NCBI RefSeq assembly: GCF_003265705.1
Contig: NW_020312966.1
Location: 19,181,312-19,245,311 of the forward strand
Direction: 5' to 3'
Length of the DNA: 64,000 bases
Source of the DNA: Callorhinus ursinus
Lineage: Eukaryota > Chordata > Mammalia > Carnivora > Otariidae
The notes beneath the pieces were generated by a model. It was given only the letters and a program-made list of their open reading frames with translations, did no database searches and was not told where the DNA came from. Position 1 is the first letter of the stretch. Every line of letters starts with the position of its first letter. Shown in pieces: positions 55,363-64,000 of this stretch. The position numbers and the translations under genes are program-made.

Positions 55363-55972
55363 ACTGATGAGTCACTGACCTCTACCTCTGAAATCAATAA
55401 TATATTATATGTTATTTAATTGAGTCTAAATTTTAAAAAATGAAAAAAATAAAGCTGTTTGGTAGCCTTCTAGAAGGTTAAACATACATTTACCATATAG
55501 CTGAGATATTCCACTCCTATTTGCTCAATTAGAAACAGGCTATTAAATATAAATGAGTTTGATATATGACAGAGATGCCTTACGTATCACTGGGCAAATG
55601 ATGGACTTGTCAATAAAATGATGATGGAAATTAATGATGTATGATAAAAGATACAACTAGATCCTTACCCCACGTTGCATACACAAGAAGGTGGGCACAC
55701 AAAAAAATGCATTAAGTCCTAAACAGGAAGAACTAACTTTGCAATCTTTAGGGTAAAATATAAAAGAATAGATCTATATGATATTGAGGTAAAAGAGAAA
55801 TTCTAAATAAACATGAAACCACAAAAGATAAAAAGAAAAAAGGCTAAATTTGAGAACCTTACCAAAAAAATACCCTTCAGTGTGAAAAACACTTTTTAAA
55901 TAAAAGAGAGAAAAAGATTGGGAAATTTTTTAGTACATATAACTGACAAATTAATACTATCCAGGAGATAGA
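55363..55972 (+). repeat. L1-derived A-rich DNA
   Basis: Decayed L1 text ('ggttaaacatacatttacca', 'tccactcctatttgctcaat') resembling the 3' part of ORF2. Confidence 0.5.
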
Positions 55973-55986
55973 AAGAATTCCTTTTA

Positions 55987-56170
55987 GGAGTGCCTAGATG
56001 GCTCAGTCAGTTAAGTGTCTGACTTTGTCTCAGGTCATGATCTCGGGGTCCTAGGATGGAGGCCCAATGTTGGGCTCCCTGCTCAGCGGGGAGTCTGCTT
56101 GTCCCTCTGCTCCTCCCCCCGCTCATGCTCTCTCTCTCTCTCAGATGAATAAATAAAATCTTTAAAAAAA
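55987..56170 (+). mobile_element. carnivoran SINE with TSD
   Basis: Head 'ggagtgcctagatggctcag', 'tctcaggtcatgatctcggg', CT tract and (AAAT)n tail. The 15-bp flanks aaagaattcctttta (55972-55986) and aaagaatttctttta (56171-56185) differ at one base. Confidence 0.96.
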
Positions 56171-56185
56171 AAAGAATTTCTTTTA

Positions 56186-56868
56186 AAAAATCAAGAAACA
56201 ACTTCAGTCAAAAAGTGAGCAAAGGAGAGAAATAAAAATTTTAGAAAAATCTGAATCACTGTCAACATATGAAATATATCCGTATTCATATTTAGTCCCT
56301 CAGGAGGGAAACTGACTTAAAAATTATGGCTTATTAATACGACGGAATACTATACAGCAATTTACATAGGTGAACATATATCTACACAAATAAAACTCTA
56401 AAACATATTATTGAGTGAAAAAAGCAAGTTGCAAAAGTATGCCTTTAAGGGAAACATCAAAAATGTACATTTTAAAGTCACATTATAAATAAATATTATA
56501 TACATATTCACTCATAAGAATTAAAAGCATCAAAAATGCATGGGGAAACACTGATAGCAACCAATCCTGGTGACGATGAGCAGCAACCACCTGTGGGAAT
56601 GAATAATAGCCCCGCAACTTAAGAACACAGCTTGGCAATTTCTTGCAAAACTAAACATACTCTTACCATGTGATCTAGCAATTGTGCTCTTCGGTATTTA
56701 CTGAAAGGAGTTAAAAACTTATATCCACAGAAAAACCTGCACACAGATGTTACTAGCAGTTTTGTTTATAATTGCCCAAACTGGGAAGCAACCAAGATGC
56801 TCTTCAGTAGGTGAATGAATAAATAAACTTGATCCATCCAGACAATGAAATATTATGCAGCATTAAAA
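56186..56868 (+). repeat. L1 ORF2 3' end region (decayed)
   Basis: 'accatgtgatctagcaattg', 'gcagttttgtttataattgc' and 'ggtgaatgaataaataaact' are classic L1 ORF2 3' end text. Confidence 0.8.
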
Positions 56869-56881
56869 AGAAATAAACTAT

Positions 56882-57070
56882 CAGGCACCTGGGTGGTTCA
56901 GTCAGTTGAGTGTCTGCCTTCGGCTCAGGTCATGGTCCCAGGGCCTCGGGGTCCCAGGGTCCTGGGATGAAGCCCCATGTTGGGCTCCCTGTTCAGTGGG
57001 AGGGTCTGCTTCGTACTCTCACTGTCTCTCTTTCTCAAATAAATAAATAAAATCTTTGAAGGAAAAAAAA
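56882..57070 (+). mobile_element. carnivoran SINE with 13-bp TSD inside the L1
   Basis: 'aggcacctgggtggttcag', 'ggctcaggtcatggtcccag' and a CT tract; the 'ggtcccagggcctcggggtcccaggg' region carries a short internal duplication of the 'gtcccaggg' unit. TSDs agaaataaactat lie at 56869-56881 and 57071-57083. Confidence 0.95.
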
Positions 57071-57605
57071 AGAAATAAACTATAAAGCCATGAAAAGACA
57101 GGGAGGAACCTAAACTGTATATTATTAAAGGAAAGAAGCCAATCTGAAAAGGTTACATTCTGTATAATTCCAACTACGTGGCATTCTGGAAAAGGCAAAA
57201 CTATGGAGGTAAAAAGATCAGTGGTTGCCCAGCGTGAGAGGGGAGAGAGATGAATAGGGGGAGCACAGAGGATTTTAAGGGAAGAAACAATACTCTGTAT
57301 GAAATTGTAATGGTGGATATCTGTCATTACACATTTGTTCAAACCCACAGAATGTACAATGTCAAGAGAAACCCTAAGGTATACTAGGGATTTTGGATGA
57401 TTATGATGTGTCAATGTAGGTTCATCCTTGGTTTAAAAAACACAAAGGAAAATACACTCTGGTGACTGATGCTGATAATGGGAGAGTCTGTGCATGAGGC
57501 GGGGCAGGGACTATGTGGGAAATCTCTCTGCACCTTCCTCTCAACTTTGTTGTAAGCCTAAAACTGCCCCACAAAGTTTTGTTTCGTTTTTTTTTTTTTT
57601 TTTAA
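57071..57605 (+). repeat. L1 3' end and 3' UTR
   Basis: Resumes the L1: 'aggaaagaagccaatctgaa', 'gtataattccaactacgtgg' and 'cagtggttgcccagcgtgag', ending 'tgtaagcctaaaactgcccc', an L1M/L1MB-like 3' UTR end. A T-run follows at 57589-57603. Confidence 0.8.
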
Positions 57606-59124
57606 TGCATGGAAAATGTTCACATCAGTTTCTCAAGAGTGGCATCCTCTGAGGAGGGAGAGAGGATAAATGGGGTGAGAATTTGGGTGTATCAGTACAG
57701 TTCTATTTGTATAGGAACGGGGTGAGGGAAGAGAAGGAGAGATGTGAACTAAATACGGAGCACGTTAACAACTGTTTAAACTTGGTGTTGTGCCTATTTT
57801 CTATTTGAATTTTTTCATGCTCTTTAAACAATTTCTCTACAGAAACAGAGCATTTCATAAATGTGTTAAACAATGTTGAAAGTATTAGAACACACATTTA
57901 TCTTCCAAAATAGCTCCATTAAAGGGCAACACTCACATATGTATTAAATAAACGTTATTGCTATCTCACATACACTCCTTGTTGAAAGACTGGAGTAAAA
58001 CATCCAGCAGTAAAACATAGAGTTCACAAGTTCCCATGAAGGGAAGAGGTGATGGATTAGGTACCTCGATTATGATCTGTCTCTTCAATGTTCTTATATA
58101 TATATTGGTTATTGGGTATTGTGAAATTTTTCAGTAAATATCGGACTAATATTCGAAGAACAATTCTTCATTTTGCCTAAGGGGACAGAGCCTTAGGTAA
58201 AGAAATGACATGAGAATTGGAAGCTTAGAGAAGCCAAGGCTCCCACTTCATGTCCCTGTGTACTTGTTCCTACTGATGCCCACAATTTCCTGTAAGTTGT
58301 CAATGCCACACCCAGGAAATGATATTCAGAAAGTTCCTCATGCTTCCTCCCCTCCCAGCAGGACACCATGAATTATTTAGTTTCCTAGAATTCCTTAATC
58401 TTTTTACAAAAAAAAGATTTCCTCTCCTTTGACAGTTATATCACTTTATTTTTTTCCTTCTAGTGCCTTCACGAAGTTCTTGATAGGAAAGTTTAGCCTT
58501 CCCAGATGGCTGTTATTTGAAATGAAAAGCTGCATGAGTCTTGTCAGCCTCCATCTTACACTATTTAATTTTCACTCTGGAGTTCACAAAATGGCCATTT
58601 CTATAATGCATTCCATGTTTCCGGATAGAGAAGATTGCTAGCACAGTAAATATCCATCTAAGCCTTCATTCTCATCAACAAAACATGCCGTTCATAGTAC
58701 TCACACATCAACAGAACTTCCTCAAGCCCGCCACTACTGCTTTTTCATAATTATATTTTATAATCCTCCTTTACACACGAGAGCTCAATTCACTTCCTCC
58801 TACAATGCATTAGCATCCTCTTCAAATCCATTAGTGGTATCACAAGCTCCACAGCATCGTTCCCTCTTCAAAATATTTTATTATTAAGTTACTGTACTGT
58901 GAGCTGGGAGTCTATGAATATTTAAGCAAAGCATTGTATGTTTATGTACACTCTGCCAAGACAAAAAAAAAGAAAAAAAAGTCTATTTGCCCTAATATTT
59001 TGGCAGTGGTTTAAAAGCTGCTATGTTTTTCAAAAGAAATGTTTGCTTAAGTTGAAGTTGATTGGCTATAAATAAGTAAAGAATCCATTTTTTAAAAAAA
59101 ATCTTGATGATTTAAACCTTACCT
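57606..59124. other. unique stretch, no feature seen
   Basis: About 1.5 kb without recognisable features. A-run near 58960-58980. Confidence 0.45.
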
Positions 59125-59345
59125 GTTCTTCAGTCTGCAAATAAAGTGTCAGTGCTCATTAACGGTCAGGGTAGGAACAGGCAAACCGACTCCAGTGCTC
59201 TGGGAAGCCAGAAGAGGTTGTTAGCACTGCTAACTCATTCCAGTTTTGCTGGCTCTATATTCACTTTTTAGCATTTGAAACTGATTAGCCCTACAGCTCA
59301 TTAATGGTTATGGTGACATCTCCATTATTGTTCATAAATTTTTAA
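59125..59345. promoter_or_regulatory. candidate conserved noncoding element
   Basis: Unique sequence with 'gctcattaacggtcagggta', 'aaaccgactccagtg', 'cagctcattaatggttatgg' and 'ctgattagccctacag': two similar CTCATTAA(C/T)GGT motifs at 59155-59166 and 59297-59308. Homeodomain-type TAAT cores and retained CpGs suggest regulatory DNA. No supporting gene in view. Confidence 0.25.
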
Positions 59346-59479
59346 GATATACCATTGAAGTTAGTTGGGTATATGTATAGACATCGATGATCCATTGATT
59401 TCATCCAAAATAAAGTTAATCACATGATTTGGCATGTTGCATAGGTGAGATGCAATGATCAAAAAAAGCAAAATGTCTG

Positions 59480-59760
59480 AAATGTCCATCAATGAATAAA
59501 TGGATAAACAAATATGGTGTGTCCACATATGGAATACTTTTCAGTGATAAAAAGGAACAAAGTACGAATATATTGTACAACACGGAAAAAACTTGAAAGC
59601 ATTATGCTAAGTGAAAGAAGCCAGCCACAAAAGGCAACATATTATGCAAGTCCATTTATATGAAATATCCAAAGTAGGCAAATCTATACAGACCAAAGGT
59701 AGATTAGTGGTTGCTTAGGGCTGGTAGCAGGGAGGGGGATCGGGGACTGGAGGGTGATCA
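59480..59760 (+). repeat. L1 3' end (L1M type)
   Basis: 'atgtccatcaatgaataaat', 'gcattatgctaagtgaaaga', 'tccatttatatgaaatatcc' and 'attagtggttgcttagggct' are L1M ORF2 end and 3' UTR text in order. Confidence 0.85.
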
Positions 59761-60318
59761 GTAATAAACAGATTCTGTTTGTTGAAGATTGCCTCCTCAG
59801 GAATGCTCTGATCTTAGAAGCTCAGATGATCCCAGGCTGATTCTTTTTCTCACTTGGGCTACATTTAGTCCACACGAAGCACTGGTGGGCATTTGTCTAA
59901 GCAATGTCAGATAATCCAGACCACATAAGACTGCAGTCACTTGTTGCTCAACTTGTCAAACAGGAGTTGGCCAGCCCATTCATGCCTATTACATTTCTCA
60001 AGTAGGACTCAGGATCTCGCCATTAGGGAGAACATGGATCAATTCTCAGGACTGTCTCAATGAGTGCCTTTTTATTAAGTCGAAGAATTGAACTCAGTTG
60101 GTTTCTTATTGAGTTGGGGTAGAGAAAGAGAACTCACAGAACACACAAAAGTGTCTCTAAAAATTCTCTCTCTCTGCCCATTCTCCCCTTCCTGTCCCTC
60201 TTTATGTCCCTTATTTGGTAGAGGGAGTTAAAAGTTTTCTGAATGGTTTTTGCCACCCACTTTTTTAAGTCTTGGTTTAACACCAACTCACTTTGGAATT
60301 TGGTATCTAAAATATTAT
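59761..60318. other. unique stretch, no feature seen
   Basis: No gene or repeat recognised. Confidence 0.5.
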
Positions 60319-60341
60319 GTGTGTGTTTGTGTGTGTGTGCA
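60319..60341. repeat. (TG)n microsatellite
   Basis: Short TG repeat with one TTTG interruption. Confidence 0.85.
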
Positions 60342-60389
60342 CATTTATATGTAAAGATATCTTTATGTTTATTTCTGATTCCTCTACAG

Positions 60390-60530
60390 AACTATTAGTT
60401 CACCAATGGCATTGACTAGGTCTGTTATATTCATCACAGTATACACAGCCTTTATTCCAGTATGTGGCACTCAATAGGTATTCATACAATATTTGTATAG
60501 TGAATGAATGCATGAATACATTTATTTTTA
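60390..60530 (+). repeat. L2 LINE 3' end
   Basis: 'tccagtatgtggcactcaat' and 'atagtgaatgaatgcatgaa' match the end of L2. Confidence 0.65.
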
Positions 60531-61659
60531 CTTATTCATGAAAATACATAAAGCTAATTCAGAAAGATCCCCTACCCAGTTCTAGCCATGAAACCATACA
60601 GGTCCCAAAAGCAATTACCATTTTTTCCACAAGAAATGTTTTTTTCATTTTGAACCTTTCCTGTAAATGCATCAGTTAAGTAATAAACATTATTTCCAGA
60701 GTTCTACACAGTTCTGCCAAAATGTCAATCACGCTATGACACAAACAGACTTTTTTTTTTAAATAAAGCAATTTACAGTACAATTGTATACTAAGTGCCA
60801 TGATTTCTCAGTTAGCTATACAAAAATATCAGGCCTCTCTGCTAATGAAATGAAGGGAAATATAATTGACAGTTATCTTATGAGATTTCATTGTAATGCA
60901 CATGATGTTATAATAAATCTGGTTACTGGAAATTCTGTGGTACACTGTTTAAAGTATATTAATTGATTGCCTTGGAGTCAGCTTATTTTGAAATTCCTGA
61001 TTGTGAGCACTGAAGTGAATGTACTATACATATGAAGTATATTAGAATAGGGCTCTTCCAAATCCAATGCATATGATCAGTGGGTTAGGAGCCCTAGAAA
61101 AACCTCTGTTACCATCTCGTGCCAATTTGTAACAGATGTTGTGGCAATAAAAATTCCAATTTGAAACAAATAAAAAGACTCTTGTTATTAGCCTTTCCAT
61201 GGTGCCTACTCTGGATTAGTAACTCCAGACAAAGAAAAACCCCTAACTCTTTGCAAAACAGAACCATTTAAAAATCAAGAACAAACAAAAATGAAATTCT
61301 ATGTAAAATGAATTTGAGAACTGTGTCATGAGTGAGATTTTATTTAACTTTTAAAACATGAGGGTTTTGTTTGATTTTTAAGAAGAGCAAAATGATGGCA
61401 TTGTTTTTCTTGCTGTTGGTGTTTTATCAGCAACATCCTTACGAGATTCATTGACATGAAAGTGCAGTCAAGGTCTATTAGAAAAACTGAGATAGCATCT
61501 TGAAAATTTGTGGTGAGATTTATGACCAAGTGAGGAAAGTATGTCTGTGACTGTTTGTAAACTAAAGTGCTCAGAATATCTATACTTGAAGTGAAAATAT
61601 CATTCAAATGCAAATTCGTTTTGAGTATCCTGTAGGAAAATAGCCAGATGTTTAATGAA
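60531..61659. other. unique stretch, no feature seen
   Basis: About 1.1 kb with no recognisable gene or repeat. T-run at 60750-60759. Confidence 0.45.
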
Positions 61660-61925
61660 CCTATTTTTTTAATTAGGTTATTTGTCTTTTTATTATTGAT
61701 AATAATACCTCCAAAAGTTTTATATTTCAGCCCTTTAAACTGGAAATTTGAATTAATTTTTATATATGGTGTGAGACGAACTTCATTTTTCTGCTATTGT
61801 AAATGGAATTGTTTTCTTAATTTTATTTCCAGACTTTTTTTGTTAGTATACAGAAAAACAATTGATTTTCGCCTACTGATCTTATATCCTGCAACATTAG
61901 TGAACACATTTATTAGTTCTTTATT
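61660..61925 (-). repeat. L1 ORF2 fragment, antisense, internally deleted
   Basis: On the plus strand 'ttatttgtctttttattatt', 'tttttatatatggtgtgaga' and 'attgtaaatggaattgtttt' are three parts of the reverse complement of L1 ORF2 in the right order, but much closer together than in an intact element. Hundreds of bases between them are lost. The 95-codon frame here is coincidental. Confidence 0.75.
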
Positions 61926-61929
61926 TCCC

Positions 61930-62095
61930 CTCTAGCTTTCCTGAGGTATAATTGATGATTAAACATTGTATATATTTAAGGTGTACAACCTGATGACTGG
62001 ATATACATTGTGAAATAATTACCACAATCAAGCTAATTAACATATCCATCACTTCATAGTTATCATCTTCTTTGTGTGCATATTGACAACACTCA
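61930..62095 (-). repeat. L1 3' UTR fragment, antisense
   Basis: 'tcctgaggtataattgatga', 'atttaaggtgtacaacctga' and 'caagctaattaacatatcca' match the reverse complement of an older (L1MA/L1MB-like) 3' UTR. Because 3' UTR should lie to the left of ORF2 in this orientation, it is a separate fragment from the one at 61660 or the pair was rearranged. Confidence 0.7.
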
Positions 62096-62490
62096 AAATG
62101 AACCCATTTTTTATTTTTCCAGTCCTACCTTTGGCAGTGTATAGACATATTCTGAATTCAGAACCAGTCACTGGGAAGAATACAGAGCAAAGGTTAGAGA
62201 GAAGAAGACCAGTCAGATGTTACACCATGGGTATGAGCAAAGGGACAGAGCCTATCTTTAAATGGGTGGGATGCTTAAACATTCTTCAAGGTTCCACCTT
62301 TCACCCCTTTCCTTTCTCATTTTGCTTTTTTGTTGTTGTTGTTTTCCTTTCTGATTTTATATACTTTCCCTGGATGAATTCATCCATTTCTCTGGTATTG
62401 CAAAGACTGAGAGTTGCCTCCAAGCATCCTCTATTCTCCCACCTTTTTAAACAAAATTCTGATTTTTAGCTGGGCACATGTCCATCATTT
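62096..62490. other. unique stretch, no feature seen
   Basis: A 131-codon frame (62074-62469) is of unknown origin, crosses the L1 fragment and has no family match. Confidence 0.45.
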
Positions 62491-62970
62491 GAATTTCTAC
62501 ATTACCCAGGGTCCCTTGAACTAATTTAAGCCATGTGACTACATTCTGGCCAATGAGATATAAGCAGAGGTGTGATACTTCTAAGGCCTTTTTTATATTA
62601 TTCCAGTATAGTTAACACACAGAGGTATATTAGTTTCAGGTGTACAATATAGTGATCCAACAATTCTATACATGACTCAGCCTAAAGTCTTTCTTTTAAA
62701 GGATGGTCAAAGCCTTCTTTCTTCCCTGCTATGAATAAATAATATGTGAACATGTGAATGTTAGAACTCCAGTAGCAGTTTTTGACCTGGGGATAGCTGA
62801 GCAGTGAGCTGGCAGGAGACAAGGTATTTGTAGAACTGCTATTCTCTGCCTGAACTATGTATGCCCAGAATTCTTTACATAAAAGAGATATGCTTTTTTT
62901 TTTTCCTCATTAAGTCACTGTTACCTGAGTACATGTAGTAAAAACTGAATCCTGACTTATAAATGTGACT
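62491..62970 (+). repeat. old interspersed repeat, family not named, split by L1
   Basis: 'cattacccagggtcccttga' and 'tggccaatgagatataagca' at the left, then 'ccttctttcttccctgctat' and 'ctcattaagtcactgttacc' at the right, follow the layout of a known mammalian repeat with a TTGTTTAAGCCACT-like end. I cannot name it safely. Confidence 0.5.
62592..62681 (-). mobile_element. 90-bp L1 3' end fragment with worn TSD
   Basis: 'ccagtatagttaacacacag' and 'ttagtttcaggtgtacaata' are the reverse complement of a carnivoran L1 3' UTR. The flanks ctaaggccttt (62581-62591) and ctaaagtcttt (62682-62692) match at 9 of 11 positions and look like a decayed TSD. Confidence 0.8.
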
Positions 62971-63239
62971 TTAGGCAGTCACTCCACAACCAATATTCTC
63001 TGTTCTGCTTTCTCCACAAAGGTTTTGTCCTAAATATCCAGCCACCTACTGGATAGTTGACTTGAATGTATTTAAACAAACAAACAACAACAACAAACTT
63101 CAGCAAGAATAGCACAAAACTTATATTTCCTCAAAAATATAGTCTTTTTTCTGTATTTCCTATTTATATATTTATCCATTTATTTGCCAAGTGAAATACC
63201 TGGAAACTCTTTTCTTCTCCCACATACTCATCATCTGCC
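62971..63239. other. unique stretch, (CAA)n-like run
   Basis: A short AAAC/AAC run lies at 63074-63097. Nothing else recognised. Confidence 0.5.
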
Positions 63240-63925
63240 AATAACCAGCATCACTCTCTCAAGGCTTCCAGGGTCTTCCCAACTATTTTTCTTCACCCCT
63301 ATTTCCATCATTCTGGTTTTGACCCTCAGCAAGCCTTGCCTGAATGACAGTAACAGCCTCTTAACTGGTATGCCTGCATCTCAGCTCTATTAACTTCCAC
63401 AATCCCACATAAAAATCTGATAGCATCATATCCCTGCTTAGAATCTTTTCATGGCTCCCACCAGGAATGGAATAAAACCAAATTCCTTGGCATGGTATGC
63501 AAGGCCCTTCAGGATCTAGGAAGCACTGATTGCCCTAATGCAACTCCTAATACATGTCCTTCTACTGTCTACTTCCTTTGCCCACTAAAGCAATTGCCTC
63601 TGGAAAGCCATGCTCTTCCAGGCTTCTGACTCTTTGCCATACTGTTCTCTCACCTGGAATGACCTTCTCCCTACTTATATGCTTAGAGAATTCATCTAAA
63701 TATGCAGCAGATAATACTGCTCTCAAGTTGTTATTGACATCTATTTATTCATACATAAAATTGACATCATAAAATTCATACATATCTTTAAGTTCTACTT
63801 TTCAAATTGCATGGCAATTCTCTATTTGCACATTTGACTCCTATAATGAACTGTGATGTTGTTGAATCAAGACTTATATCTTTTCATCTTGGTAGTCGCA
63901 CTGCCCAGAATATAATAGGTATTTA
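63240..63925 (+). repeat. L2 LINE 3' part
   Basis: 'catatccctgcttagaatct', 'tcatggctcccaccaggaat', 'ggtatgcaaggcccttcagg' and 'ctcacctggaatgaccttct' follow the end of the L2 ORF2 in order. 'ctgcccagaatataataggt' near 63900 is the 3' end. Frames are broken. Confidence 0.8.
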
Positions 63926-63929
63926 TTAC

Positions 63930-64000
63930 AATGGTGGTAATAACAGCTAACACTGATTGAAAATTTACTTCGCACTGATATTGTTCTAAACACTTTATTT
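63930..64000 (+). repeat. MIR SINE, cut by the window end
   Basis: 'ggtaataacagctaacactg' and 'cactgatattgttctaaaca' match the first third of MIR. The rest lies beyond the window. Confidence 0.7.

Noticed and set aside
57019..57414. 131-codon open frame on the minus strand
   Set aside because: It lies antisense to an L1 3' end and a SINE tail.

Overview
The window is nuclear DNA from a carnivoran mammal, and I find no protein-coding gene, structural RNA gene or CRISPR array in it. The lineage call rests on about twenty tRNA-derived SINEs of the can-SINE type (tRNA-like head, CT-rich middle, AATAAA-type tail). Their heads match the consensus usual in bears, seals and mustelids better than the dog or cat consensus as I remember them. 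That memory comparison points to an arctoid caniform. MIR, L2, MER5A, Tigger, MaLR and ERVL copies show a eutherian background. None of the open frames looks like a conserved gene; the longest ones are repeat-derived or occur by chance in AT-rich DNA. The sequence reads like a gene desert or the inside of a very long intron.

Layout. 1-9.5 kb: old L2/MIR pieces, one MER5A, CA/GT microsatellites, an AT-rich stretch, four SINEs and two stretches that look like regulatory DNA. 9.7-22.9 kb: a long zone of decayed L1/HAL1 DNA on the plus strand, broken up by an antisense MaLR element plus an MLT2 LTR (11.1-12.8 kb), an antisense HAL1/L1 ORF1 piece (14.9-16.25 kb), several SINEs and an almost complete Tigger1 DNA transposon (19101-21476). 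23-35 kb: an MLT1 LTR, a short young-looking L1 with intact target-site duplications (TSDs), a hairpin-shaped hAT relic, SINEs, MIRs and long unique stretches. 35.6-45.1 kb: MLT1-type LTRs, an MLT2 LTR carrying a (TATC)n array, a CpG-retaining unique block at 41.8-42.3 kb that is the best regulatory candidate, an ERVL-type LTR, a hAT relic, a MIR split by a 79-bp L1, and a solo MaLR LTR with an exact 5-bp TSD. 45-49.6 kb: a MIR, an L1 3' end with an 11-bp TSD, and unique DNA. 49.6-57.6 kb: a HAL1-like element interrupted by a Tigger2-type element and SINEs, then a long decayed L1. 57.6-64 kb: unique DNA, L1 and L2 pieces, and a MIR cut by the window end.

No genes work together here. What can be read is a relative insertion history: MIR/L2/L1M/HAL1 oldest, then MaLR, MLT and Tigger, then SINEs and short L1 tails with clean TSDs. 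A few unique blocks may be cis-regulatory. I did not find a new biological system. The most useful leads are the candidate conserved noncoding blocks and the dated nested insertions. Repeat family names come from memory of consensus sequences and were not checked by a search.
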